Source: Parachryseolinea silvisoli (GTDB lineage Bacteria; Bacteroidota; Bacteroidia; Cytophagales; Cyclobacteriaceae). From it: a stretch of DNA of 64,000 nucleotides. The translations under genes and the position numbers were made by a program. The notes below the pieces were generated by a model that had not been told where the DNA came from, did not search any database, and worked only from the letters and a program-made list of their open reading frames with translations. Each line of letters begins with the position of its first letter. Position 1 is the first letter of the stretch. Shown in pieces: positions 18,400 to 27,143 of the stretch. Location: NCBI RefSeq assembly GCF_021190955.1, contig NZ_JAIOAO010000001.1, forward strand, positions 496,001 to 560,000, in the 5' to 3' direction.

Positions 18400-18532
18400 A
18401 CGGACTTAAAAATCGAACTTTTTGACCGTACTACGAAATAAAATTGCAAGTTTTTGGGAAAAGGCAAAAGGAGCCATTACAACCGTTGTAAATCACGGTT
18501 GAAAGGGTGGAAAGTGACACTTGAGGGGTCGA

Positions 18533-19966
18533 CTACTTGTCCGCGTCGTAGGCAAAGGTCAGCGCCGGCGTGTAGCTTTTGGCAACAGACGTCGGTATTG
18601 ACACCGTTACAATGTCGCCCTGTACCGACCATTTTACGGTGGTACCGGAGCTGAGCAACGTCATGCGTGTACCTTTGCGGGGTACATTTCCTTTCCAGGA
18701 TACCGTGCGCGGCATGGGCGTGCCTTCGGAAAGACAGGAAATGGCAAATAGTTTTCCGGTGGTGTTGGTTGTGAAGAATGTTTTGTCTGATTGATAATAC
18801 ACTGCCGGGCGGGTGTCGTAGATCGCCGCACCATTGCGGGTTAACCAGGCACCGATATCTTTCAAGCGGTCGATCTGTTCTTGCCGCAGCGTCCCTTCGG
18901 GGGTCGGGCCTACACCGAGTAAAAGACTTCCTCCTTTGGCTACCACTTCTACAAGGGTATGAATGACTTTGGCTGCTGATTTATACTGGTCGTTGGGAAC
19001 ATGGCCCCAGGCACCGCCCAGCGTGATGCAGCTCTCCCACGGATGGTCGAGCCTGGTAGCGGGTATATGTTGCTCAGGCGTCTGATAATTCTCATAGGGC
19101 CCATGTACCGTGCGATCGACGATCAGCAGGCCGGGTTGTGCGGCCCGCGCCATGGTCGCGATGCGGGGTATATCAATTTCCTGGCTCCACGGCGGGATTG
19201 CCGCGCCCCACGCACGCACTTCGTCATTTACGGTTTCCAGCGGCCGTACCCAGCCACCGTCGAGCCACAAGATGTCGATGGAACCGTAGTCGTGCATCAG
19301 TTCGTTGACCTGATTGTAGGCAAACTGTTTGAACTTGTTCCACCGCCAGGGGTTCTTCCGGATGTCGTAGTTTACGTTGCGATCGGGTGTTGCATATCGC
19401 GGCCACCAGAAATACTCCGAGTGCCAGTCAGGCTTGGAGTAATATGCACCGATCATAAAACCTTGCTTCCGGAACGACTCAAATACATACTTCGCTACGT
19501 TTGCTTTCGGATGGTTTGCGAAGGGACCGTTGGTGATCTTAAAGTCGGTCTGTTTCGTATCGAACATGTTGAACCCATCGTGGTGTTTGGTGGTGAATAC
19601 CACGTAGCGCATGCCGGCGTCCTTGGCCGCTTGTGCCCACTGGTCGGGGTTGAACTGTGTGGGATTAAAATCCTTCTTTAACCCCCAGTACCACTGTTTA
19701 TATGCATCGTAGGTGATCGTGCTATCGCGTGAGATCCAATCTTCCGAGCAGAGCTCCCACGATTCAATGATGCCGGGTACAGCGTATAGCCCCCAGTGAA
19801 TGATCATGCCGAACTTCTGGTCGCGCCAGTGTTCCAGCTTCTGCCGAACCTGGGTGTCGGCAGGCCATTCATAGACAGTTGACTGACGGTGCAGGTTGTC
19901 CTGGCCGTGTACGGTCAAGGCCGCCATGCACGCGACCAGTCCCAGCAGTATCAGACGTCTCATCAT
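18533..19966 (-). CDS. Alpha-L-fucosidase, GH29
   Basis: A 477-residue secreted enzyme with signal peptide MMRRLILLGLVACMAALTVHG. The catalytic barrel shows the GH29 hallmarks: WHRDQKFGMIIHWGLYAVPG near the N-terminus, TTKHHDGFNMF, and the nucleophile Asp in DILWLDGGW. A C-terminal beta domain from about 380 is typical. The enzyme releases L-fucose from glycans. It starts 4 bp after the upstream esterase gene, so the two form an operon. The released fucose could feed the oxidative pathway encoded at 26.8-30.4 kb. The acid/base residue is poorly conserved in this family and cannot be fixed by eye. Confidence 0.92.
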   Translation of the reverse strand: MMRRLILLGLVACMAALTVHGQDNLHRQSTVYEWPADTQVRQKLEHWRDQKFGMIIHWGLYAVPGIIESWELCSEDWISRDSTITYDAYKQWYWGLKKDFNPTQFNPDQWAQAAKDAGMRYVVFTTKHHDGFNMFDTKQTDFKITNGPFANHPKANVAKYVFESFRKQGFMIGAYYSKPDWHSEYFWWPRYATPDRNVNYDIRKNPWRWNKFKQFAYNQVNELMHDYGSIDILWLDGGWVRPLETVNDEVRAWGAAIPPWSQEIDIPRIATMARAAQPGLLIVDRTVHGPYENYQTPEQHIPATRLDHPWESCITLGGAWGHVPNDQYKSAAKVIHTLVEVVAKGGSLLLGVGPTPEGTLRQEQIDRLKDIGAWLTRNGAAIYDTRPAVYYQSDKTFFTTNTTGKLFAISCLSEGTPMPRTVSWKGNVPRKGTRMTLLSSGTTVKWSVQGDIVTVSIPTSVAKSYTPALTFAYDADK

Positions 19967-19970
19967 GTTA

Positions 19971-22445
19971 TTATTTTTTTGGTGTATCGGTGTTGGTATT
20001 GACGTTCTTTGTAGTACGCTCGCCCGTCTCTATGCGCCAATCGTTGCTATAGTATCCGGTCGACAGGACGCCCGCCGCGCCGCTCTTCAACATCTCTGTA
20101 GACAAGATCGTGTAGTCTGGGAAACCGCTGCCCCCGGCAAAATATTGGTTGGGCTCGGTAGCCGACATACCCGGCAGACCCGTACCGCCGATCACCGCTA
20201 CTGAGGCTACATCGCTGTCAGCACGAGGCCACATAAAGTATGCACCGTAGTGATCACCGCGGTATTGCTGGCCATCGATGGTGACAAGATTACGCGTTAG
20301 GATAATGGGACAGTTTTTCAGCAGTTTGTTCCAGGCTGCATTGGTCGTTGCATTGCCATAGAGAATAACACCACGATCCGGATATTTCGCCGGTTGGAAA
20401 GCCTGATCGGCGACGATGTCTACAGCGCCGTTGCCACGGTAGTACCATACTTCCGCATCGTAGCGTGCTTTGGCATATGACCAGGCGTTCTCGGCCGCTG
20501 TACCTTTTGTGCTATACACAAACACCATGCGGTTTTTGAATGGCTCTTTGAAGGTGCCGTTGCGCGTCACCCCTTTTTGCTTCGCATCGGGTTTAGCCGA
20601 CACCTGCCAGGCATTGCCGGATCGTGTGAGGTATACCCACTCGGCACCCGTTTTGGTATAAGAGATCGCAGGTTGTCCGTCCAGCGTTATGGTGACTACA
20701 TCGCCCGTATTGAACACGGCCAGGGAAAGACCCGCGATGGAAACATTAGCCGTCGTACCAGTGATGGTTTTCTTTTTCTTGTCGCGGGCAAGGTCTACTT
20801 TGCTATAGCCCAGAACATGTTGTTGCTGTGCGATGGACACCCAGCGATAGTAGTGAGAGATGGCAGGGTTCGCTGTTGTGAATTCCAGTTTATCGACAGC
20901 GCTGTCTGGCTGAATCGTGTGCCATTTGAAGTATTCAAAGATGGGATTCCAATCGACGCTTTCATTGCCAAACCAGTGGCTTCCGCCGGGGTATTCATAG
21001 TAGCTGAAGTCTTTGTGGAAGTCGCCGAGCAGGCGGCGCATCTGACGGGCGTAGTCAACGGAAACGACTTTGTCGCTGTCGCCGTGGTGAATGTATATAC
21101 CCAGACCTTTGTAATTGCCGGCGAGGGCAATGACATCGCTGGGGTTGCTGGCGCGCAGCAACATCTTCTCGGCAGCGGAACGACTTTCGGTCGGAATCTT
21201 ACCGTCGGCTGAGCCATAGCCCGTCAACGTAGGATATCCGGCACAAGGAGCAATAGCCGCCCAGTTGCCCGGATACGTGGCGCCGAGGTACCAGGTGCCG
21301 TGTCCGCCCATGGAGTGGCCGGTGAGGTAAATGCGTTTGGGGTCGGGCTTAAATTGCTGCTTTGCCTGTGCCAGTACTTCCAGCGCGTCGAGGCGGCCCC
21401 AGTCTTCCCAGTTAAAGCCGCGCGGGCGACGGTTGGTCGGTGCTACCAGCACACCCCAATCTTTGGAACGGTATGCCCGCGCCTGGCTGATCGCCTCTAC
21501 ACTGGCCCCATGCACTGAAAAGAACAATGCCGGCGCAGTTGTGCTTGCTCCCAGCTGTGGTGTGACGCTATAGTATTGAATGCTGCCGTCGATGTCACTG
21601 ACGAAGGTCTTGCTATAATGATCCTGCGGTTGCATTGCATCGATCTTGATCTCTTGCGTATCCAGCGCGCGGCCGGTAGCGCCCGGCCGTATCGTCAGTG
21701 TGCACGTGTATGGACCTTTCGCGCGAACGGCCGCCGGGTCTATGCGAAAACCTACTTTGCGGATGCTCCACGGTGTCAGCGCCGGTAGCTGCGTGGTTAC
21801 TTCTTTACCTTCGAGCGTTGCCGTGATGTGCAGGTCGGTAAGTGTGTTATCAGACGCATTCACGGCTACAACAGCGCCCCATAGGTGCCCCGTGGATTGA
21901 CCAACCACAATGTGTGGCAGCGTTGCATCGTCTGTGCGCAGGATCACGGCTTTCTCCTGAAATAGCAGGCGTGCGGATACACCCTGGCGCACGGCCCACG
22001 ATGAGCAACGGATCAGCAATTCGTTCTTACCCTTCTTAAGCTTCACCGGTACATATAACCACCCCAGCCGGTATATATCGCCGGCGTGCGGCTCGCCGTT
22101 GAAGAAGAGCATATTGTGCCCGGACACGTGTAGCAGTGCTGTTTGTTCAGCGGTGGCATCGTACGTTAAATACAAATAACCGTTCACGATGGCGCGACCT
22201 TTAAAAAGTCCGGCGCTGTCGGCTTTAATCGGTGTCCACTCGATGTTTTTGTCAGTGGCAGCGGGGGTTGTGAAATGTCCGGTAACCCAGGCGTGTGTCA
22301 GTTGATCGGTTACCAACGCTTCGCGACCGTAGCGATGCAGCGAGTCTGCTGCCAATCCTTCACGGAAGGTGTATTCGGCTGGGGTTTGTGCGTGGGCTAT
22401 TGCCACGCATAGGCATAAACAGATGACAAGTAGTCGTTTTTTCAT
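19971..22445 (-). CDS. Large secreted esterase or prolyl-oligopeptidase-like hydrolase
   Basis: An 824-residue secreted protein starting at ATG 22445 (MKKRLLVICLCLCVAIAHA signal peptide); an upstream start at 22535 adds no signal sequence. An N-terminal beta-rich region of about 330 residues precedes an alpha/beta hydrolase domain with nucleophile Ser in GHSMGGHGTWYLG, acid Asp in HHGDSDKVV and His in GGSHWFG. About 280 further residues follow with no catalytic motif recognised. The fold fits the S9 / carbohydrate esterase group. Its position directly before the fucosidase suggests removal of acyl groups from a fucosylated glycan, which is inference only. Confidence 0.75.
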   Translation of the reverse strand: MKKRLLVICLCLCVAIAHAQTPAEYTFREGLAADSLHRYGREALVTDQLTHAWVTGHFTTPAATDKNIEWTPIKADSAGLFKGRAIVNGYLYLTYDATAEQTALLHVSGHNMLFFNGEPHAGDIYRLGWLYVPVKLKKGKNELLIRCSSWAVRQGVSARLLFQEKAVILRTDDATLPHIVVGQSTGHLWGAVVAVNASDNTLTDLHITATLEGKEVTTQLPALTPWSIRKVGFRIDPAAVRAKGPYTCTLTIRPGATGRALDTQEIKIDAMQPQDHYSKTFVSDIDGSIQYYSVTPQLGASTTAPALFFSVHGASVEAISQARAYRSKDWGVLVAPTNRRPRGFNWEDWGRLDALEVLAQAKQQFKPDPKRIYLTGHSMGGHGTWYLGATYPGNWAAIAPCAGYPTLTGYGSADGKIPTESRSAAEKMLLRASNPSDVIALAGNYKGLGIYIHHGDSDKVVSVDYARQMRRLLGDFHKDFSYYEYPGGSHWFGNESVDWNPIFEYFKWHTIQPDSAVDKLEFTTANPAISHYYRWVSIAQQQHVLGYSKVDLARDKKKKTITGTTANVSIAGLSLAVFNTGDVVTITLDGQPAISYTKTGAEWVYLTRSGNAWQVSAKPDAKQKGVTRNGTFKEPFKNRMVFVYSTKGTAAENAWSYAKARYDAEVWYYRGNGAVDIVADQAFQPAKYPDRGVILYGNATTNAAWNKLLKNCPIILTRNLVTIDGQQYRGDHYGAYFMWPRADSDVASVAVIGGTGLPGMSATEPNQYFAGGSGFPDYTILSTEMLKSGAAGVLSTGYYSNDWRIETGERTTKNVNTNTDTPKK

Positions 22446-22601
22446 CAAGATGGACCAGGTACAGTAGGTTTTACACGATACACGACCGCAAGCTTGCGGC
22501 AGATGATCTCCTAGCAAACGAAGTGTGTGAGCCAATCTAACACAAAGTTGCCAATAAAATTATGGAGAGCTTTATGAAAAAAATTATCCCGATGGTAGGT
22601 C

Positions 22602-22628
22602 TTTGCAATAAATTACCGCCAATATTTG
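22602..22628 (+). promoter_or_regulatory. Candidate promoter of the GH3 gene
   Basis: TTTG at 22602-22605 is followed after 15 bases by AATATTTG, one or two bases off TAnnTTTG. The predicted start would lie about 22 bases before the GH3 start codon. The 210-base gap to the divergent esterase gene holds no other gene I can support. Confidence 0.4.
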
Positions 22629-22655
22629 GGTTCTCAACATTAATCACCTTTCTGC

Positions 22656-24839
22656 ATGCGATACACCCGCTTGTTTTTCTTTCGTACATCCCTGCTGCCA
22701 GCCTTCTTGCTTTTGGCCAGTGTGCACATGTTTGGTCAAACACCAACCCCCGCCTTTCGCGATTCCCGCAAAGACCTTAACAGCCGCGTAAACGACCTGC
22801 TGCACCAGCTGACCGTCGAAGAGAAAATCCACCTGCTCGGTTATAACAACCAGGGCGTACCCCGCCTGGGTGTGCCGGTATATAATTGGTGGAACGAAGC
22901 GCTGCACGGCGTCGCACGTGCCGGCGAGGCCACTGTATTCCCGCAGGCCATCGGCATGGCGGCCTCGTTTAATGATTCTCTGCAACGCGCCATGGCCGAC
23001 GCCATTTCCACGGAAGCGCGTGCCAAGTATAACCTGGCTGTGCAGCAAGACCGGCATATACAGTATATGGGCCTCACGTTCTGGTCGCCCAACATCAACC
23101 TGTTCCGCGACCCGCGTTGGGGACGCGGCCAGGAGACGTATGGTGAAGACCCTTATCTCACGGCACGCATGGGCACGGCCTTTGTCCGCGGGCTGCAGGG
23201 CAGCTCTTCTCAATACTTAAAAGCTTCCGCCTGTGCCAAACATTTTGCTGTGCACAGCGGCCCTGAAGCTAACCGCCACACCTTCAACGCACGCGTCGAT
23301 GAGAAAGACCTGCGCGAAACCTATCTGTATGCGTTCCATGCCCTGGTGGATGCCGGCGTGGAATCTGTGATGTGCGCGTACAACCGTGTGAATGACGAGC
23401 CGTGCTGTACAGGCAATACGCTGCTGCAAAAGATCCTGCGCGACGAGTGGAAGTTTAAAGGGCATGTGGTAACGGACTGCGGTGCCCTTGATGATATTTA
23501 CCTGCGCCACAAAACAATGCCTGATGCTGCACACGTAGCAGCCGCTGCGGTAAAAGCAGGTGTAAACATCGACTGTTCCGGTTTGTTGCAGAAAGATCTT
23601 GAAAAAGCCCTGCAGCAAAAGCTCGTTACCGAATCAGATATAGACAACGCTCTGATCCCCGCCCTGCGTACACAATTTAAGCTTGGCTTCTACGATGCTC
23701 CAAATCAGGTGCCCTATACTTCGTTGGGCTCAGAAAGCATCAGCAACGCGGCCCACACAGCCCTGGCACGCCGCGCGGCTCAGCAATCGATGGTCTTGCT
23801 GAAGAACGATAAAAATATACTGCCGTTGCCGAAGAATAAATATAACAGCATCATGATCCTGGGGCCGAATGCGGCCTCGTTGGATGCATTGCTGGCCAAC
23901 TACCACGGTGTCTCGGGCGATGTCTCCACCTTTGTCGAAGGAATTACCCAAGCTGCGGGACCGGCGGTGACGGTACAGTATGATATGGGTTGTAACGACG
24001 TAGACAGTGTGCACTTCGGTGGCCTCTGGCACGCGGAGGGTAGCGATATTTCCATCGCCGTCCTCGGTCTCACGCCGGTGCTGGAGGGCGAAGAAGGTGA
24101 TGCATTCCTGGCGGCGAATGGTGGCGACCGGGTAGACCTGAGCATTCCGGCCAGTCATATCGCCTTTCTGAAGGCCTTGCGCAAGCGACACAAGAAACCC
24201 ATTATTGCTGTTGTGACGGCCGGTAGCGCCGTTGACATTGCCACACTCGAGCCGTATGCTGACGCTATCATATTGGCCTGGTATCCGGGCGCACAGGGTG
24301 GTCATGCGCTTGCCGATGTTCTCTTTGGAAAAGTATCCCCGTCGGGCAGACTGCCTGTTACGTTCTATAAATCTTTTAAGGACCTGCCAGCCTATGACGA
24401 TTACAATGTAAAGGGAAGAACCTATCGCTACTTTGCAGGCAAAGTGCAGTATCCGTTTGGTTATGGACTAAGCTATACGTCCTTCGACTATAGCTGGAAG
24501 CAGAAGCCTGCCGCGACTTACCAAAGTAAGGATACGGTGGCGATGACCGTCCACTTGAAGAATACCGGCAAGCAGGGCGGCGCTGAAGTCGTGCAAGCCT
24601 ACATTCAATACCCTGCGGGTGATCGCATGCCGTTAAAAGAGCTGAAGCAATTTTCGCGGGCGTACGTCGCGCAAAACGGTGAGAACGATGTAACCTTAAA
24701 GATACCGGTGGCCGACCTGCAGAAATGGAACCTGAAGAAAGGTGAGTGGGAAATAACGCCCGGCACCTATACTGTAGTAATTGGCGGCCATTCGGCAGAT
24801 GAACGGCTACGCCAATCGTTTACAGTAAAGAAGAAATAA
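22656..24839 (+). CDS. Glycoside hydrolase family 3, beta-xylosidase or glucosidase-like
   Basis: A 727-residue secreted enzyme (signal peptide to about residue 27). The N-terminal GH3 barrel contains VYNWWNEALHGVA, a motif of the beta-xylosidase / arabinofuranosidase branch, and the nucleophile Asp in VVTDCGALDD. The second alpha/beta sandwich follows from about 370 (SMVLLKNDKNILPLP) and ends before YPFGYGLSYTSF. A fibronectin-III-like C-terminal domain is present, as usual. It probably trims xylose, arabinose or glucose from plant-type oligosaccharides. It is divergent from the esterase-fucosidase operon and shares its intergenic region. Confidence 0.9.
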   Translation: MRYTRLFFFRTSLLPAFLLLASVHMFGQTPTPAFRDSRKDLNSRVNDLLHQLTVEEKIHLLGYNNQGVPRLGVPVYNWWNEALHGVARAGEATVFPQAIGMAASFNDSLQRAMADAISTEARAKYNLAVQQDRHIQYMGLTFWSPNINLFRDPRWGRGQETYGEDPYLTARMGTAFVRGLQGSSSQYLKASACAKHFAVHSGPEANRHTFNARVDEKDLRETYLYAFHALVDAGVESVMCAYNRVNDEPCCTGNTLLQKILRDEWKFKGHVVTDCGALDDIYLRHKTMPDAAHVAAAAVKAGVNIDCSGLLQKDLEKALQQKLVTESDIDNALIPALRTQFKLGFYDAPNQVPYTSLGSESISNAAHTALARRAAQQSMVLLKNDKNILPLPKNKYNSIMILGPNAASLDALLANYHGVSGDVSTFVEGITQAAGPAVTVQYDMGCNDVDSVHFGGLWHAEGSDISIAVLGLTPVLEGEEGDAFLAANGGDRVDLSIPASHIAFLKALRKRHKKPIIAVVTAGSAVDIATLEPYADAIILAWYPGAQGGHALADVLFGKVSPSGRLPVTFYKSFKDLPAYDDYNVKGRTYRYFAGKVQYPFGYGLSYTSFDYSWKQKPAATYQSKDTVAMTVHLKNTGKQGGAEVVQAYIQYPAGDRMPLKELKQFSRAYVAQNGENDVTLKIPVADLQKWNLKKGEWEITPGTYTVVIGGHSADERLRQSFTVKKK

Positions 24840-24851
24840 TAATATAAGTAG

Positions 24852-24883
24852 TTCAAGAAGGTCGATTAATCGACCTTCTTGAA
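24852..24883. terminator. Perfect 32-bp palindrome at the convergent GH3/fabF ends
   Basis: The 32 bases are exactly self-complementary (half-site TTCAAGAAGGTCGATT). The right half is the last codons and stop of the minus-strand fabF copy. A transcript from either side would fold it into a stem of about 14 bp with a TTAA loop. No T tract follows on either strand, so a bidirectional terminator is likely but not certain. Confidence 0.6.
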
Positions 24884-26116
24884 TATTGCCGTAGCGTTGT
24901 GACCGCCAAAGCCAAAGGTATTGCTCATGGCCACATTTACGGTAGCCTTCACACTCTTACCCAGGACGATGTTTAATCCCTGCGGCATGCTTGGATCGAT
25001 GTTCTGGGTGTTGATCGTCGGCGGTATAATGCCTTCCTGAATTGCCTTGATGCACACGATCGCCTCGATCGCCCCGGCACCTCCCAACAAGTGACCTGTT
25101 GCCGACTTCGTAGCACTGATCAATAGCTTGCTGGTATGCTCACCAAACATTTTTGAAACAGCCTTGAGCTCGCTCTCGTCGCCGAGGGGTGTAGAAGTAG
25201 CGTGTGGGTTGAGATAGTCTACATCGTGAATAGTCAGGTTGGCATCTTCCAGCGCCCACTTCATGCCAAGTGCGGCACCGGCGCCTTCGGGGTGTGTGGC
25301 CGTCAGGTGATACGCATCGGCCGACATTCCGCCGCCGGCTACTTCGGCATAGATGCGGGCGCCACGCTGCTTCGCGTGCTCGTATTCTTCGAGGATGAGT
25401 GCGCAGCCGCCCTCGCCCATGACAAAGCCGTCACGATCGACGTCAAACGGACGTGACGCGGTGGCGGGGTCGTCATTGCGCGTGGACAGGGCCTTCAGCG
25501 CGCTAAAGCCGCCGATGCCCGCTTCGTTGATGGCGGCCTCAGAACCACCCGTTACAAAGATGTCGGCCTTGCCCCACCGGATATAGTTCATCGCATCGAT
25601 AATCGCTGTGTTGGATGTAGCACAGGCCGACACGGTGGTGAAGTTTGGTCCCATAAAACCGTGCTTGATGGAGATCCATCCGGAGGCGATGTCTACGATC
25701 ACTTTCGGTATGAAGTACGGGTTAATGCGCGGAGTACCGTCACCACGGCCGTATTCCAGTATTTCTTGTTGGAAGGTATAGAAGCCGCCGTTGCCGGAGC
25801 CCCAGATCACGCCTACACGCGTCTTGTCGATCTTGTCGAGGTCGAGCCCCGAATCTTTCAGCGCTTCTTCTGACGAGGCCAACGCATATTGCGCAAAGGG
25901 GTCGAGCTTACGCACTTCGGATTTTTCGAAGTAGTTCAGCGGATCATACCCCTTCAGCGCGCACGCGAACTTGGTTTTAAACTTTGTTGTATCAAAGCTG
26001 GTGATGAGGGCGGCGCCGCTCTTGGACGCAATCAGGTTGCTCCAGAATTCAGGCACAGTGTTCCCCAGCGGGGTTAACGCGCCCATGCCCGTAACCACTA
26101 CTCTTCGTTGCTTCAT
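24866..26116 (-). CDS. fabF: 3-oxoacyl-ACP synthase II, second FabF copy
   Basis: A 416-residue condensing enzyme. Cys165 is in TVSACATS, the first His in NPHATSTPLGD, the Lys in SATKSATGHLLG and the second His in the same segment, so the active site is complete. HAT replaces the usual HGT around the first His. Length and frame match the housekeeping FabF at 51702-52949, with which it aligns nearly without gaps at the N-terminus. It follows a TetR gene by 4 bp and so is in its operon. It may serve a specialised fatty acid or polyketide-like product or a regulated lipid response. Confidence 0.9.
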   Translation of the reverse strand: MKQRRVVVTGMGALTPLGNTVPEFWSNLIASKSGAALITSFDTTKFKTKFACALKGYDPLNYFEKSEVRKLDPFAQYALASSEEALKDSGLDLDKIDKTRVGVIWGSGNGGFYTFQQEILEYGRGDGTPRINPYFIPKVIVDIASGWISIKHGFMGPNFTTVSACATSNTAIIDAMNYIRWGKADIFVTGGSEAAINEAGIGGFSALKALSTRNDDPATASRPFDVDRDGFVMGEGGCALILEEYEHAKQRGARIYAEVAGGGMSADAYHLTATHPEGAGAALGMKWALEDANLTIHDVDYLNPHATSTPLGDESELKAVSKMFGEHTSKLLISATKSATGHLLGGAGAIEAIVCIKAIQEGIIPPTINTQNIDPSMPQGLNIVLGKSVKATVNVAMSNTFGFGGHNATAIFKKVD

Positions 26117-26120
26117 AAAG

Positions 26121-26711
26121 TTAATTGCTGATTTGTTTTACTAAGTTCTTACAGTGTTTGATGACGATCTGCATAGGCTCCTCCGAACGCTCGGCCCGTG
26201 CAAACATGACGGCTCCTTCGATGGAGCAAAAAAATACATAGGCCATTTGATGTGCGTCTGTACCTTTTTTGAATTCGCCGGACTCGATTCCCTTTTCGAT
26301 GAGCGAAGCTATAAATTCTACTGTCTCCACTAATTCGCGCGCTACCAGGCGGCGCATGGATACACGGTGGTCGTCGGCCTCCACGGCTGTGTTCAATAGC
26401 GGGCAGCCACCGGCAATCGGTGGATTAAACACATACTCACCAAAGAAATCAAACAGCGCCATGAGCTGTTTCTTATAGGTGTTTTTTTGTTCCAGTTCGT
26501 CGCGCAGTCGTGTGCGCATGGTGTCGATGGCGTATTGAAACGCCGCGAGCGCGATCTCGTCTTTATCGCGGAAGTTCCCATACAGCGCACCCTTCGACAA
26601 GCCGGTGGAATCCATCAGGTCGGTCAGCGTGGTGCCGTCATAGCCTTTGCTATTAAACAACGGAGCTGTTTGCTCGATAATAAATTGGCGTGTCCGCTCA
26701 GCTTTGGTCAT
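26121..26711 (-). CDS. TetR/AcrR family transcriptional repressor
   Basis: A 196-residue regulator. The N-terminal helix-turn-helix spans about 6-52 (TLTDLMDSTGLSKGALYGNFRDKDEIALAAF), typical of TetR. The ligand-binding half has a conserved C-terminal TetR-like block (VFFCSIEGAVMFARAERS). It lies 4 bp upstream of the second fabF, so they are co-transcribed. An 18-bp imperfect palindrome 14 bases before its start codon is a likely autoregulatory operator. The effector is probably a fatty acyl or other hydrophobic molecule, judged from the neighbour only. Confidence 0.88.
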   Translation of the reverse strand: MTKAERTRQFIIEQTAPLFNSKGYDGTTLTDLMDSTGLSKGALYGNFRDKDEIALAAFQYAIDTMRTRLRDELEQKNTYKKQLMALFDFFGEYVFNPPIAGGCPLLNTAVEADDHRVSMRRLVARELVETVEFIASLIEKGIESGEFKKGTDAHQMAYVFFCSIEGAVMFARAERSEEPMQIVIKHCKNLVKQISN

Positions 26712-26724
26712 ATCGGCCGTGAAA

Positions 26725-26742
26725 TTATACCAAACGGTACAA
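26725..26742. promoter_or_regulatory. Candidate TetR operator
   Basis: TTATACC-AAAC-GGTACAA is an inverted repeat (TT-n-TACC, four-base centre, GGTA-n-AA) lying 14-31 bases before the TetR start codon. TACC-N4-GGTA sites are commonly bound by TetR-type repressors, and the position would block transcription of tetR-fabF. Confidence 0.5.
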
Positions 26743-26805
26743 TTTTCAAAATAACAGCCATTCCGGGCTCTTCAGTTCCCGGGTTTCAAATTGATTGTAA
26801 GAAAG

Positions 26806-27138
26806 TTACGTAAGCTTAAAAATACGGTCCATCAACACCCATTTTGTGTTGGCGGGGGCAAATGACAGGTGTTGCTGGTAGTTGGACATGAGGTTTTCCC
26901 AGCGCTGCACGGCTGGGTCAGCAGCATCCGCCTTGGCTTTTGCTTCAAATGAAAATGTGTCGGATACTTCCATGATCATAAAAAGCCGCGTAGCAACACG
27001 GTATATTTCCATTTGTACAATACCCGCATCGTGAATGCTTTGTACAATCTCCGGCCACACGTGGCGGTGGTGGTCTTCATAGGCGGCGATCAGGGCGGGA
27101 TCGTCACGCAGGTCGAGTGTCAGGCAATACTTTCTCAT
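26806..27138 (-). CDS. Sugar mutarotase of the RhaM family, probably for L-fucose
   Basis: A 110-residue protein of the DUF718 / L-rhamnose mutarotase family: MRKYCLTLDLRDDPALI at the N-terminus, the YEDHHRHVWPEI segment with the catalytic His, and YRVATRLFMIMEV. The family interconverts anomers of 6-deoxy-hexoses. It is last in the operon with L-fucose oxidation enzymes and 5 bp after the dehydrogenase, so L-fucose is the likely substrate even though the family is named for rhamnose. Confidence 0.8.
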   Translation of the reverse strand: MRKYCLTLDLRDDPALIAAYEDHHRHVWPEIVQSIHDAGIVQMEIYRVATRLFMIMEVSDTFSFEAKAKADAADPAVQRWENLMSNYQQHLSFAPANTKWVLMDRIFKLT

Positions 27139-27143
27139 AACGG

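Noticed and set aside
22562-22780. 72-codon plus-strand frame before and within the GH3 gene
   Set aside because: It overlaps the GH3 signal peptide in another frame and shows no independent motif, though its start is hydrophobic.
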